Positions 1 to 14,900 of a stretch of DNA of 64,000 nt are shown here, in pieces. The notes under the pieces are model-generated. The model did no database searches, had not been told where the DNA came from, and saw only the letters and a program-made list of their open reading frames with translations. Positions within the stretch are counted from its first letter, which is position 1. Every line of letters starts with the position of its first letter. The stretch is taken from contig SEMN01000316.1 in assembly GCA_005408345.1 (NCBI GenBank), positions 62,001 through 126,000 of the forward strand, given 5' to 3'. A program made the position numbers and the translations under genes. The stretch comes from Macquaria australasica. Taxonomy: Eukaryota > Chordata > Actinopteri > Centrarchiformes > Percichthyidae.

Positions 1-1001
1 GAGTATGGTTTGAATGGTAAGAAGTCGTGCTAGATTGTTTGTCATATGATATACGCAATTTCACGTCACCTGAAAGTAAGACTGGGCATCTTTTTTGATA
101 CCAGTGCCAATCCAATGACTGAATTTCGAAACTGATACCAAAACAATATTTTTTTTTTCTTTTTTTTTTTACTTTCAGGAACTACATGACCAGAGAATAA
201 GTAAACAAGAATATGAATCTGACCTGTCTTTAAATGCCAGCTTTTGGTACTTTCAATCGCTGGTGCTACAGGCACAATTTGGTCGGTGCTAAAAAAAAGT
301 GTTTAAGTTCAATATCCAGTCCTCCCTAAAGGTAGAAATGTTGACATTGCCATATTTAGATGTTTGCAAGCTTGCGACACAGATCAGTGGTTGTTACTGT
401 GCTGCTCTGGGATGAATCCAGACAGAGTGTCATTGTGTGTTAAACACCCGTCTCTCCATGCAGAGGCTACCCCCGAGAACAATCCCCTCTGTTACTGTTT
501 TCTGAGGAATTTCTCAGAGTTGCTGTTTGTTAGTCTTTAATCCAGCAAATTCAATTTGTTAAACAGTTGTTTTTAGGAAATTTGATTTATTCATGTCATT
601 AGTATCCACGAGTAGCCTTAACACCAAGGCCATATGTTGTTAGTTCTTCTATTAATCTATTGAAAAGGGTCAGTGACAAGTTAAGCAGCTCAAGCAGTTT
701 CAGGTTTTAGGAAAACTGGCATCCTCAACAGATGTACAAACATGTATCTACATGTATGTTTCATACAGTTTCAATTGCTGTTGTTGTTGACCAACTTTGT
801 CATATTTTGTGCTTTGAACATTTAATTCAAGATATTTTATGCATTTTAAGTAATTAAATTAAGGATTCAAATAGTCTTCTGTAGGAACCTTTACAAACAA
901 CCTTAGCTAGTTGCCTACAATGCCATGTTCTGTGTAACTTATTTTTAAATGATAACAAACACCAGTTAACAATGCAATGTGCGTCTGCCTGCTTGTTTCA
1001 G
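1..1001. other. mospd2 intron (left edge of window)
   Basis: AT-rich sequence ending in a pyrimidine-rich tract and AG at 1000-1001. Nothing here translates to the missing N-terminal part of the CRAL-TRIO region of MOSPD2, so the previous exon lies outside the window. Confidence 0.7.
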
Positions 1002-2937
1002 ATCTCACTGAGAGCACCATTCCCAAGTGGATGTTCGAGACTGGTGCTGTCTACCTCCACGGCTATGACAAAGAGGGCAACAAGCTCTGTATGTACATGT
1101 TCTATTACAGACCTACTTACAGTAAACTCTAATGTTATACACTTACAACTTAGCCTGTCTTTAATTGTCAGGCAATATATATGTTGCATTAAAAGTGTGT
1201 AGCCGTCACTGAAATACTAAACAAATACAAAACTACTAATACCTTTTTAATTTACAATTTTTTGTCTGTTGTTTGCTGTTTACTGTGTTTAGTCTGGTTC
1301 AAAGTAAAGCTGCACATCAAGGATGCAAAAACAATCACGGACAAGAAGAAGTATGTTGCCTTCTGGCTGGAGCGGTATGCGAAGAAGGAACCAGGGATGC
1401 CACTCACTGTTGTGTTTGACATGACGGAGTCTGGTCTCAGCAATATAGTAAGTCCATGATGATGGTGTTTCAAACAAGGTTTTTGTAATTATGTCAGTAA
1501 CTTCTATTTTTATTTATGTGTCATGCTCTAATCCAAGTTTTAATTTTGCTTCTTTTCTTGTAGTTACATCCAGGTCTCCTAGACAAAACCTATCTTGCAA
1601 TTTCATTCCCTCCCTATTAAATAAGCTTCGCTCTTATGTTAGAAAAAGACCCATTTCCTTGCTTTGACTGTCATTGAAATGCTCTTGAGTAGCCTCACAT
1701 CTCTTGCTGTTTGAGCTGTGGTCTTGCAGGGACTGATGCTCTTCAATGGTTTTACACTTTGGAGATTAAACTAACCTTTAAATCCCGTTGGTCAATTCGA
1801 GTGGACTGTCTAATCTGTAGACTCACTGTGTCGCAGGCATTAGCTCCTTGATGGAGCTCTCTCAGCGAGTGCGTTTCACTGGCTAGGCTCTCTTCTGGAG
1901 AAATGGCTCAATTAAATACAAATAAACTAAACACAAGCAAGGCAAAATAAAGGATAAATAGCTATGCAACCCAAATATGAAATGCGTAGATTAGAAGATC
2001 AGTTTGGAAAGCAGCCTTATTGAGGCTTGTTGAACCACAGTACGAGCTAGAGCAAGGGTAGCCAGTATGATCTCATTAAGGCTCGGGAGTGAGTCTCCTG
2101 AATAGCAATGAGGCTTCAAACCAATTATGGAGCCTCGCCAGGGTGTAGGGTCTGTATCTATTGACATATAGGCTGTTTGTCTGATGATTGTGGTTAACAT
2201 AAAACATTAAGATTAATATTTATCATATTCACCTAAAAGGAAAATATTTAAAGTATGGCAGAACCTTTCACATAGATATGCGGTTTCTAGGTGTGATTTA
2301 TAGTGTGTTCTGTTAGCCAGTTAGATTTTCTAGCACTATCTAAAGCTTAGAAAAAATTATGTGTTTGAATCAGAAGCCATTTATTACAAAGTGGAGAAAA
2401 TGCATTTGTCATTTACTGTGAGTCTTTTTTTTTTTTTTTTTTACTTTATAAGATTGTCTCCTTGAAATACAAAAGTTGTTAGATCTAGGTAGTGCAATCA
2501 AATGGTGACAAAACGGCATATAACAGCATGTTATATACCATTTAGCAAATGGTTCATCATAAAATAAAAGTGTAATATAGTTCAAAAACTTGGTGAAATA
2601 ACATCCTCAAGTCTTTCTCACATTGTATTTGAGAGGGATTGGGCGTATAGAGGAGCTTGTAATTAATTTTCATTTTCTGTTAAGTGGGTCACTACAGATC
2701 TGGAGGCAGTTAAGAATGAACAAACATCCTCCCTGTTGGAAATCCATAAAGCATCTTTTACAGTTGAAGCCCTCTGTGTGGTTCCACTTTTTAAATAATC
2801 ATATTTTTCCACTTTGTGTTTCAGGACATGGAGTTCGTGAAGTACATCATCAACTGCTTCAAAGTATATTATCCAAATTTTTTATGTAAGTAACAAAAGT
2901 TGTTATGCAATCACAACAAACATTTATCCGCATTCAC

Positions 2938-2968
<31 letters not shown>

Positions 2969-5900
2969 CTTTATTTATAGAGCAGTTTTCTAAAACCACT
3001 TTACAAAGTGCTTCACACAAGGCAACAACTTCACAACAAGCAGATCATAACATTTTCCAATAAATTAATATCAAATAAAATAAAACGAATGAAATAAATA
3101 AAAACAAATAAAACAAGAAAACAAATAAAACCGGCACATATGTTACGTTCATTCATAGCGATTTACAGCTACTTTGAAGTCAAACCTGGGAGTTTTTAAA
3201 CATAATTCTAATGGAGAAACTTTGTCCTTTTTGTACCATTTTAGCCAAAATGATCATCGTGGAAATGCCTTGGATCATGAATGGTGAGAATGAGCCTGCC
3301 TTCTCTTAGCAGTCCATACAAACTTTTGTAACTTATCTAAAGAATAATCAGCTTCTGACATCTTGACCATAAACATGTCTCTATTTCAGCTGCGTGGAAG
3401 ATTGTGAAGTCGTGGTTGGGTCCCGAGGCAATCAGCAAGCTCAAGTTTGCATCCAGATCTGAGATCCAGTCATATATAGGCCCTGAGTACCTGCCACCTC
3501 ACATGGGTGGAACGGTATGTTATTATGTCTTTCTAGTATATGTGTTATATTCAGAATTTCCAAAATATCCTTACATTGTGCATTCATTAACAGTGACATC
3601 TTACTTCATCACTTCAGTAAATGATAAACATAATTTTTATTATTTAACAATTTCCCTTGCATAAGCTATATCATTATATTCATTGATATGCAATTAATAG
3701 GATTGTACACACTTTAAAAACCATGCGTGTAGTGATATAACTTATCTGGCTTCATTCCAGGACCCCTTCAAGTATAGCTACCCGCCTCTTCCTGATGACG
3801 ACTTCCAAACGCCCATCGGTGAAAACGGACCTATTGTTAGCGAGGATGAGACGGAGAGCAAAGAAGGTGAAATGGAGAGCAAAGATGCCCTTGAGTCCAG
3901 CTTCAACTCTGAGGTTGCAGTAAAGCCCAAAAAGGTACATTTTCTCTCAAGTTTATATCTAGTTATTATCAGTCCTAAGTCCTAAAAAAAAAAAAAAAAG
4001 ACAAAAAGAGACTCGGAACAAAAAAAAAACTTTGATGAAAAAATGTCCTCACCCTTGTGCAACATTTAGTTTCGCTACAATATAAGGCAAGACTGCTCCT
4101 TGTGAGTCGGGCAAGTCTCCACTGTGGCAGTATAAGTATGTGGGGACTGTTTAGAGTAAGTGTTATGTTTTTGCATAAAATTGGTAAATGATGTTAAAAC
4201 CAATATAGTTAGCAGGACCAGCGTTTCAGTTGTTTTCAGTGTAGCCGCTCTCATGTGTAACGCGAGCTGAGAGTGATTGAGTCTTGATAAATTCTGGTTC
4301 TGGCATTTCAGGCGGTGGTGTCCATCTCTTATGGGCGTGACATTCTGCCACTAGTCAGATTAGATGCCTGTCCTATGGTCAAGAGATTCCTCCTGTTTCT
4401 TCTTTCACTCACTTTCTTTAAGTTGAGCCTGAGATTACAGCATGTAATCAGACCGCTCCGTGGAGACAACTGTGAATTAAGTGGCAAGTAATGCCCTGAT
4501 TTGGAAGACGTTAAGCTCTTGCTCATTGTCTCTGTGAAGGTGACTCCTAATGTCTTTGGCTGCAATTAAATCCTGCCAACAAAGCCCATGCATCACAGCC
4601 AGCGCTCTGCTTCTCTCATCCTCTCAGCTCCTCATATGGTCCACAGAGGTTGTCGAGTCAGTTACTTAAGCTCTTCCCTGCTGCTGATTCCTATTCCTGC
4701 CAAGCAGCAGCACGCTGTAGCGCCATCACTGAGACGCCCCACAGGTTTTATCTCGAATGTGTCTGCAGCCACTGTCAATCTCCCTCTCACTCTGGTGTCA
4801 CCAAATTTTACATACTTGACGTCAAGACTGCAGCTTATGTCACATATTCTACTCCCTCCCTACAGGACAATCCAGCCCCCGCTTCATAATCTATTTAGCC
4901 TCTTTTCTGGCTAGTAGCATGCAGAGAAAGCCTGCATGGAAATGGATGGAGGGCATTAAGGGTGTCATCACAGGATATGCACAGTATCAGGGAACGACTT
5001 GCATATTTACAACATATTGGTGCATGCTGTTTTCAGTCATGGTTATTTATTCTTTTTTCTTTATTGTTATTTAGTGTTGCAGCTGTTATTTACAGATATG
5101 TTGTTTTGCCGTCACAGTTGGAGAGCAGCAGACTTGGTTAACCTACATTTGATGTTAGGACTAGGACATAACTCTGCTGTAGTTTATTGCAGCTATTGAG
5201 GGTTTTTGTAGCCTGCTGCCTATAAGACACAAACTATATCTGCTGGAGAGACGTAGCGGTGCTGCATCACCCAAAGCTACTCCCATGAGCCTCCTAAGCC
5301 CCAACAAACAAACAGTGCTCCCATTGTTAATAAAAACCACATTGGTCATGCACAGCAGATTTAGATTTACAAAGCAGAGATATGCAAATCAGTCAATTGT
5401 TAGCCTCAACAATAATCTACAGGCAGTTTGTTAATGTTCTTTACTGTAAAATATAATCATGGAATCACCTCGCACTCTTTCTGCATAACCCTCAGAGAAA
5501 AAGTGCATAGCTCCCTATTAGAGCATTATTGACCAAATTTCATCTCCAGATACTAAACTGTATTTTAACAAGCACTACAGTCCTCTGAGGTGTCAGACTA
5601 GATATCAAAACAGTCAGCTCCGTGGGAAAGAGGAAGATATTTTTCAGGTTAGCCTGAGAAACTAGTTACACAACCACTCTGCAGCGTCACCGGACTGACA
5701 GTGAGTATGTTATAATATAAGAGTGTGAATATGCCTGACGACAATCAAATGGTCTCAAGGGGTTGTTGAGGAATATTCGGGGTGAGAGAACAGTAGTTCA
5801 ACAGTTTTTTGAGAAACTCCCAGTTCTGAAGGGCGAATTGTATAGCAATTGTATGTTTAGTCATGTGACTTCTGCCACTATCTGAAGGTTGCATACTTAT

Positions 5901-8900
5901 TATAACTGAAGTCCGGAAACTTTACGAACCCCACCCTTTGGCCAGAAGCTTATCATTCAAGGCTTTGGTGTTATCTAGTAGATAAGACCACCTGCGTAGT
6001 AACTTTCTTACATATCCATAGTTTTGTATTAGTTATTATACTGTTGGGTGTTTCCCAAAAATGAAACACAATATAAAGGTTAAGTACTCATAGTGAGATG
6101 AGAGGAGTGCGGTGATGAAAGGTTAATGTGAGAGCTTACAGGTTAATCTGCAGTGTCTAAGGTCTCTTGATATGTTTGTTGAGTGAAGTAGTTTCATCAG
6201 GAACTATAAATTAGACTTCCTTTCTGGTAACCTGTGCTGTGACTAAACCCTGTGGCACTGTGTTAATATACCAGCCTGTCGGCACGTCAAGCCCGTTTGA
6301 ACGCATTCCACAGAACTTGTGCTCAGCTCTCTGATTCTAATCTATCTTGTCTAAATAAACAAGAGACTCTCCCCCTCCACAACCGCCACCCATCCCGACC
6401 TGAATTCTTCTGGGCTCCAGGCAGCACTGCGCTGATAACTTGATGGCTTCAGGAAGCTAATTGCCTTTCTCTCTGTTTTGAAACAAGGGCTGGAGATGGT
6501 AAGGCAGTGTAGGATCACATCCACACAAGGAGCTCAGAGTCCCGAAGATTTCTACAAGCTGGGAAGGCAGGTGTACTCACGTGACTGAATTATTGTGAGT
6601 GCACCTCCCCTCACAGTCGACTGATGTCATCACCACCTTTGGACATATTCAAACCTTGACCTGTCCTGGACCTCACATTTCAATTTGACCCTCTAAATTG
6701 TATTGCACTGTTTTAAAAACCACAACATTTCTGACTTTGTTATCAAGGGATGTAGGCTAAATGAAGGATAGCCTACCTGCACAATATCATGTAAACACTG
6801 AACCAAGTGAGACACTCCTATTTCACCGTATATGCAGCTTAAGTGAATGGGTTGCACAGTCACTACTAACTTTTAACAATTTCACATTATTTGTATCTTC
6901 TAACCTCAGATAAAAAGTTAATTACTGTTATATTACAGTAGACCAAGTAATTAACACTCAGCACTTAATCTTTAACCATTCTTGCCTTTGAGGCAACTTT
7001 TTAAGAAAAGCCCTCTGTGCCTTGTCCCCTAACATCTTTTTGCCAGGTCTGTGACTCTGGAGAGTGCTAATCATGTAGGCAATTGTGTTTTATACCTTTA
7101 ATATGTACTGTATAATCATCACTCCTCATTATGAGCATTACACTAATTACACCAAGTTTAGGATAATGTAAAATCTTCAATGATTCTTTGTCTTTGCATT
7201 TCATATGTTACACACAGTGTGTGGAAATCATGAAGTTCTTTAATTTTAGATCGAGATTATTATGGTCTATTTCATTTCTTTGTACATTATTATTATTATT
7301 ATAGTGTACATGTTTTTAAATTAATTTGTTTCTCTTGTTAATCTATAATGGAATTTTGTATGAGCATTACAGATATTGCAAAAGCATATTCTCACCAAAA
7401 CACTGTGCTTTTAATTATAAAATCTGTATGACAAAGCCTACTATTTCAAAGATTCATTTTTAATTAAAATTTGAGCATGTTTTTTTTAGTCAAATTATTA
7501 CCTAATTGTGTTAAGCTTGCTCTTTAAAATGACGAATAAATAGAGACATTTCATCAGCAGCTTATTATCTCTTGATGTTTTCATTGTGGCAGTTGCATGA
7601 CAGTCAGCCATTAAATTAAGATGACATGTTTTGTTGCTTATCACAGCAAATGACACACTTCCCCTCTGAGTCACAAATGTTCCCATCACATGCAGAGTCC
7701 ACTCACCTTTGCCCCTTCCCTCCTGCCATCAGTTCCTCCCATGATGTGCTCACTCTCCCATCTGTTTTACACAATATGTGATACCAGCGTCACTGTGAAA
7801 GCATCCATTTCCCCAACTTGCCTACGTTATCTATAATGTCCACCGCTTATGCAGACGTTTTACAATTTCTATCCGGTCAGCTGTTGTAGGGTCTTGTGGT
7901 CTGTCTGCACATGATGTGGGTCAAAGTTTGTGGGTGTTTTGCTGAAGTGAAAGTGATATTATGACCTCTGGTCTGGTTGAACTATTTTCGTTTTGTCAAA
8001 AGTCATAAGTTTGTGGGTTATTTTGGTTCTGCATTGTCAAATGGATATGCAGCTTGTTGTTCTGTGCTCCCACTGGAGAATACTAGGAACAAGGGTCAGG
8101 AGTCGTCATGGGGGGTTTCTCAGTAAAAGTACATTTTTCAAGAAAGATTCTGTTTTGATAACAAACATTTCACAAGAACCATTTATTAATAATTACAGAT
8201 GACTGTCAAGAGCTTCATTAACTGATAGCTTTCTCCGCATGAAGGGCAAGGGTCAAACATTTCATTTCCAGGGAGGGAACCAGATAAGGGTCACATGGTT
8301 ACGTTATCAGTATTCTGAGTCTCTTTTCTAATTAAGTGCTCTTTGTTGTTTCAGGTGAATTTCCTGGAAGACAGTTTGAGGGCAGAGGACAATGATAAAG
8401 GAGACACAAGCGCCAGGACCAAAGGAGCCAGGAAGCCACTGACCACCTTCAAAGGCCCTCTGCTAGATGTTAGGTAGGTCATCCTGCTCACGCCCTTCGT
8501 GAAAGCAACCAGTCTTGTTGTCCTGCGCCTGTATCCAACTGGGGTTGTATGTGCACACAATCCAGCTTCTTCGCACTGCAGTTAGAACTCATTTGTGTTT
8601 TGGAGCAAGAGAGGTCAACTGGTCAACAAAGGATTGCTGGTTTGATGCCCAGAACTGATGGTGTATTCATCTGCTAGTCCATCCTCTGTTTTCAAAATTT
8701 CTGCCAATCCCCTTTGAGCAAGACATCCCAAAGCTTGGACAGGTGTTGCACTGTGGCTGACTTTACACTCTTCCCACTCTGAATAAATGTTCACTAAGTT
8801 GCCGTTTTATCAAGTACACCTAGCTAAAACTGAACATTATAGCCTTCATGAAGATAAGATTTATTACAGGACTGTTGTATTAAGACTGTTAGTTTTAGCT

Positions 8901-11900
8901 AGGTGTACATGAACTAGCAACTGAGTGTATGCAGGAGCCATATGCAAAAAGACCCATTTTAATTGCTTAATGCACATTGACAAAAATGTTCTCTTCACGT
9001 ATTGGCTCAAAGCCTAAAGTCATATGTGTTTGTGCCTTCACAGCCCAATTGATCTGGTCACACATGGACAGGAATTACGGGTGCTAGCAATCAATTGTTC
9101 AGCGAGAGACACTGGTCAATGATAAATGAACCTTTAAGAAAGGAGCGCTTGTCTCCTCTTGCACGTGTTGTCAAACACGTCATATGTTTTAATTGCGCAT
9201 TCATTGAATTGCAAAGAAGGTGTCGACTTCAAAAACGGTGTATTGCAAAGGAGTACAGCAATCACAATGATCTGGTTGGTTCTTGCGTAAATACTTAGCA
9301 GTGCATTCACACACTGCATGATATCGCTCCTCATTTTCATGAGTAATGTCCGTTGAGTTCTGTTTTTACAGAGTAACAGCTTTGATGTGAGGATTTTGAC
9401 ACCTCTGGGCTGTGAATTATAGTGATAAACAGATTTAAATGAGCCTTAAATGCAATTATGTTTCTGAGCTGTGTTAGCCTTAATTCGAGGCTGTGGGCTT
9501 TAGAGGGGAGTAGGGGGCTTTGATCTTGTGTTTGCCAAAGGTTTCCAGAGCCCAAAGACTCACTCTGAGCTCAAGCGAGCGCCAGACTCTACAGCTGTTT
9601 TACTGGGTAAAAAAACACACGAAGACTTGAAAAGAAAAATTAACTCTTTGTTCTTAGCAGTTTTAGTTCATGAAACATAGCCAGGCTGCATCAATGAGAA
9701 GCTTTTATACATATGAGGCCGATATTATAATCCATTTGCTAGTTTCTTCTTGGCAGAGTTGAAGTCCCCAATAAAACATGTCCACTGTTCACTGAGGCTG
9801 AATTCATCAAATCACATACTATTTATAGCCAAGGTAGACTGTTGCAAACTTGGTTAGAAGAAGCATTGAGTGCACACCAACAACAAGCAACTGAGAACGA
9901 GGCCAAGTGCCTCATCCCTAGATTTTATGCCACAGATTTGCTTTGGCTCTAGATTTCACAGCTTTGATGCATGATCAGAGCTCTATCCTGCTTAAAGTCC
10001 AATTGAAATTAAATAGCATGTTTTTGCTTCAGCATGTATATCTGCTCTGTAAATTACATATGCTGTGTTCTACTTTGAGAGAAAATAAGAAACCAAAAGG
10101 GAGATTTATATTCTATGTTCTTTGTTCATGATGGCCATACAGCCAATTAAATCGCTTTATTTTAAACCATGTTTGCATAAAGCAATAGCATTAGCATTCT
10201 ATCATGGGCAGACGGTCACACTGACTAAAAGCCAGATAACATACACAACACAAAAGACAGACTTTGAACAACAGCAAGTCCTCCTGCACCGTAGCTTGTT
10301 GGACGAGCCACCAAACAATCATTCACCGGGGAAAAGAGCACTGCTAATGTCAGTTTGCAGGCAAGATGGCTAATTGGCTATCTGGTCAGCTGCAGCACAT
10401 TAAACAGCATGTAAATGTACCTGCAAATGTCACTTCAGTCAATTTAGATGCTGGTGTTGTCCTTAAATACCACTGCTAACAACAGACTGTCTGCCCATGA
10501 CTTGTAAGCTATAGCGCAAGTTTTACGTTTTCTCTCATTCCCCTGCCGGGGCTCAGCCTGCCAGCTGCTGTCAATCAAACACAGACAACGACACGCCCCT
10601 ACAATCACTGAGACAGAAATGGAGTATTTCGGATATTTCCCCAAAGACCTTTTTGTTCTCTTTTTAATAATAAAAAAATTATTAGCAATACATTTTAAAA
10701 AGCACTTGCAAAAGGGATGACTAAGTGTAAGGACACCCAGATGTGGATTCTCAAGTCAACTGAATGTCGGAGAGATCCATATGGGTCAAGAATACACAGC
10801 ATATCAGAGGCTTTTTGAAAGGTCTAAATAAATGTAGTTAGGAGCTGTGGAAGAATCTTGGAAGAATCTCTCTCGAAATCGGCAAACCACAGGATGTTAG
10901 CTCTGCTGAGGCCAAGGCTGGTTTATCATCAGTTGGTTTGTGGTGATTCATTTCAAGTATGTGTGGGAATATGCACCACAAAAGCACATTATCCACTGAA
11001 ACGATAAGGGCATTAAGGCGGGTCCTGTTTTATTACCTGTCTTGTCTGCCTGTGTTGTAGAGGGGTCCTTTGTCAAAACATTTGTGGTGAATTCTTCTAA
11101 ACAAAATGAAAAATAAAGGTACTACAAACAGGTGGTCAACAGAAGCCTACAACTCAATTTTCTCCCCGGGAACCCCTTGGCAGGGCAATTCAACCATGGG
11201 AGGTGTTTTATTGATTTTTGACCACATCTAAATTGATGTAAACATGCTTGACAGAAATACTTTATTTTAAAGTATGCTTTTGATTTATTTCTTATTTTAG
11301 CTGCAAAATATTGCTACTATATCATCCTTCAGGAAATGCAGAAATAAAGACTCACTGAAGCAGATCGTTAAGGTGATGTGTAGCAGGAAAAGCGACAAGT
11401 TCCAGATAATCATAGCACACAGACAGCAAGGCACAGCAATTTTAGCAGCCCAATATGTATTAATAAGATAAGTAAGAGAAAAATAACAAAGCATGTTGTG
11501 AAGCAAATGGGAACTCCTGTCTGCATCTTGCAGTTGTATCTGTACTGAAGGGCACAAATAGACATTTTATAGTGCAAAACTACTGTATTTTTAAGTCCCC
11601 AGTCTGCGTTTTTAACCCAGACAGCTTTCCAATGTAGCTCCAGTCTCAAATGTGTTTGTTTTTTCTCTCCCTCCAGCCCCTCAGAGGAGCTCAGCTTTGG
11701 TTCTGGAGAGACCGAGAAAAAAAGCCTCATTATCCTGAGCAATGTGACCAAAAATCAAGTGGCCTTCAAGGTGAGTGTGAAGGCGCTCACGTGCATATGT
11801 GTATGCTAACTTGTGTGCTTAAGTTTGTGAGCACGGCATGAGTTGGCAGAACAACTGCTTTACGCTGCTACAATGAATTGATGCTAAAATGATTAGTTTA

Positions 11901-14900
11901 GATTGATAAATCTGTTAGTTGATCAACAGAAAATGAACAGTTTTGACAAGTGATTTGTCATTTGATAAGCAAAATTGCCAAACATTCACTGGTTCCAGCT
12001 TCTCAAATTTGAGGATCTGCTGCTTTTTGCCATTATATATCGCGAGTTGAAATTCTTTTGGTTTCAGACTGTTAGTCAGATAAAATATTTTTAAGATGTA
12101 AACATGAGCTGTGGGAAATTGGGATGGGCATTTTCCCTATTTTCTGACATTTCATAGACTGACAGTTTAAGTCATTATTAAAAAGGAAATATTGTTTATT
12201 AAAAGTGCCTCTGCTGTCTCCACAGGTACGGACCACGGCACCTGAGAAGTACAGAGTGAAGCCCAGTAGCAGCTGCTGTGAACCAGGAGCTTCAGTAGAT
12301 ATAGTGGTGTCCTTACATGGAGGTACTGCACTTTTAGCTCTGCACTCTACTCCACTCACAGCAGATGTTCCCAAATGCTGAAGCTCAGAATAATCAAATG
12401 GTCCAGTCTATTACCTTCCCAAAGTGCCGGCAGCCACTTTTTTTTGCCTGACATACATATTTCAAGAGTGATAAAAGAACCATCTCCCCAAAACAAACCA
12501 TCAGACAACTGACAGTGCTGTGCAAGTTAAAACATTTTGTGGCCTTCAAGCATTGAAATGCCAGCTGTAGGTTATGATCTGCTGTGTATAACTCAGAGGA
12601 ATCAGCGCTACCTGTTTCAGGATTGCTTTTTTTCTAGCTATTATGCTTTGGTGTTATTGGGAGTGTTTTTCAGTACAGTCGTATCTAGCAGAGATTTTCT
12701 TTTAGCCCCTCTGTTTCTATTTCTGAACCAAGTCAGTCAGTTACCTTACAACAATTTAAATTCTTCTTTCACATTTACTGAAAAAATCTAACCCTTTCCG
12801 TTTCTGTTTTTATGTATTGGGATTCAAAGCAATATTTTCTTACAAAAATGTGGATATCCTTTGAGGATTTTAGACCAACAAACAGCAACAACATTTTTGT
12901 CCTAATAGTATTGGCTTATATGATTTTTATGCCTCCGCGCCTGCGACAGTCGTGGCCAGAGGCATTATGTTAGTCCGTCTGTCCCATTCTCGTGAACGCA
13001 ATATCTCAGGAATGCCTTGAGGGAATTTCTTCAAATTTGGCACAAACATCCACTTGGACACAAAGATGAATGGATTAGAATTTGGTTGTCACGGTCAAGG
13101 TCACTCTGACCTCACAAAACACATTTTTAGCCATAACTCAAGAATTGATGTGGTAATTATGACAGAACTACACACAGATGTTTAATGGGATACAATGGTG
13201 AAGTGATGACATCAAAGGTCATCTTCACTGTGACATCATAATGTCCTGGAGAAAAAAAACACTTTTTTTTGTTCAACATCATGACCCAGGGACTGAAGGG
13301 GAGCTTGTAACCACATTTCACACTTGGTCAGACACTGAATATGTGACACTTTTGACTCAAAGGTCATTGTGACCTCAATATAGTTGTTTAGCCATCATTT
13401 CACACATATGTTGACTGGGATGACACCATGAGTAAACAATGACTAACGCAGTCACTTCCTGCCTCATTCTGAATTTCGAGCGTCATCGGAATCACGTGAC
13501 TGCAAACAACTTATTGGAGCACACCTAGCTAATCGCGGGGTGGTAATTCTGGTTTAGGTTTAATGTTGCCCTGAATGTTTTTGTGCAGATTCTCAAGCCT
13601 CTCCACAGGACAGATTTTTGGTCATGGCTGCAGAGATGGACAATGTTGGATCACAAGAACTTGCACAGTTCTGGAAAGAAGTATCAAAAACCAAGGTCAT
13701 GGAACACAGGTACGCATCTGTGCTCCTTATGTAGACATGTCAGTAAATGTGTGAAAGAATCTTGTACACTCTTGGTGATGTCCTCTTGCCACACAGTTCT
13801 CATTACATTAGTGACAGCGAACTTATAGGCTGCATATCACCCTGATGGCCTCCGCTCATAAGATTGTGACTTTCCCTCAGATTGCGTTGTCATGTTCTGG
13901 AGAGCGTTAAACCAGCACTGAGTCCTCTCAGGGACAGCCCTGTGGAGACAGGGACCAGCGGGCAGCAGGAATTAAGCACAGTGGTGAGTTCTGGTGGGGG
14001 AGAAGCCTTGTTGCTTTATTATCTTTAACTTACAATATATTTGTTTATTGCAGTACTTATGACCACTGTTTTGAAACACATTATCTTTGAATATTACTGT
14101 ATGAACTGAACACGTATTAACAATCTCTTAAGGGATCAAGGACTCTGAAAATTGAAACTCACCAATGAAGATGTAATTAACACATTTTTGTATTTTTATT
14201 GCCTACTCCAAAAGCATACACCCAGACACTGACTTAAATTTCACCTCATTAAGTATAGCGTGTAGGTTGAGTGTACATTGCTAGGTACAGCTACCTGGTT
14301 TATTACATTCTTAAAGGGATAGTTTGACATTCTGGGAAATGCTTATTTGCTTTCTAGCAGAGAGGTAGATGAGCAAATCTAAATCACTTTCATGTTTGTG
14401 TGTTAACTATGGAGCTGGAAGAGGGAGGCAGTTAGCCTAGCTTAGCATAAAGACTGGGTTAGCCTGGCTCTGTCTAATGTTAAAAAATACTCCTTCCAGC
14501 ACCTCTAATGTAAAAATGACAGTTTGTGGATTTCGGGGGAGTTGCATGCTGTAACTATTTCTTGACAAACAACAGTTTAAGTGTCAATCCAGCATTTTTG
14601 TGTAGCCTCTCTGCTGATTGCCTCACAACCTCATAGTGACGACAAGACTCTAGGAAGTAACTGCACTCAACTACTGTTCACCAGGAACTAGTTTTAGCAC
14701 TGAACTCCCCCTAAAACCACACATTGTCATTTTTACATTTCTGTTTATGTATATATTACAAGAAATACAACATGTTAATATGTTTTAAGAGGTGCTAGTA
14801 GACATATTTTTGATGTTTGGAGATATCCAGGTTGGTTGTTTCCCATTGCTTCCAGTGTTTATGTTAAGCTGAGCTAATTGCCTCCCTGCTCCAGCTCCAT

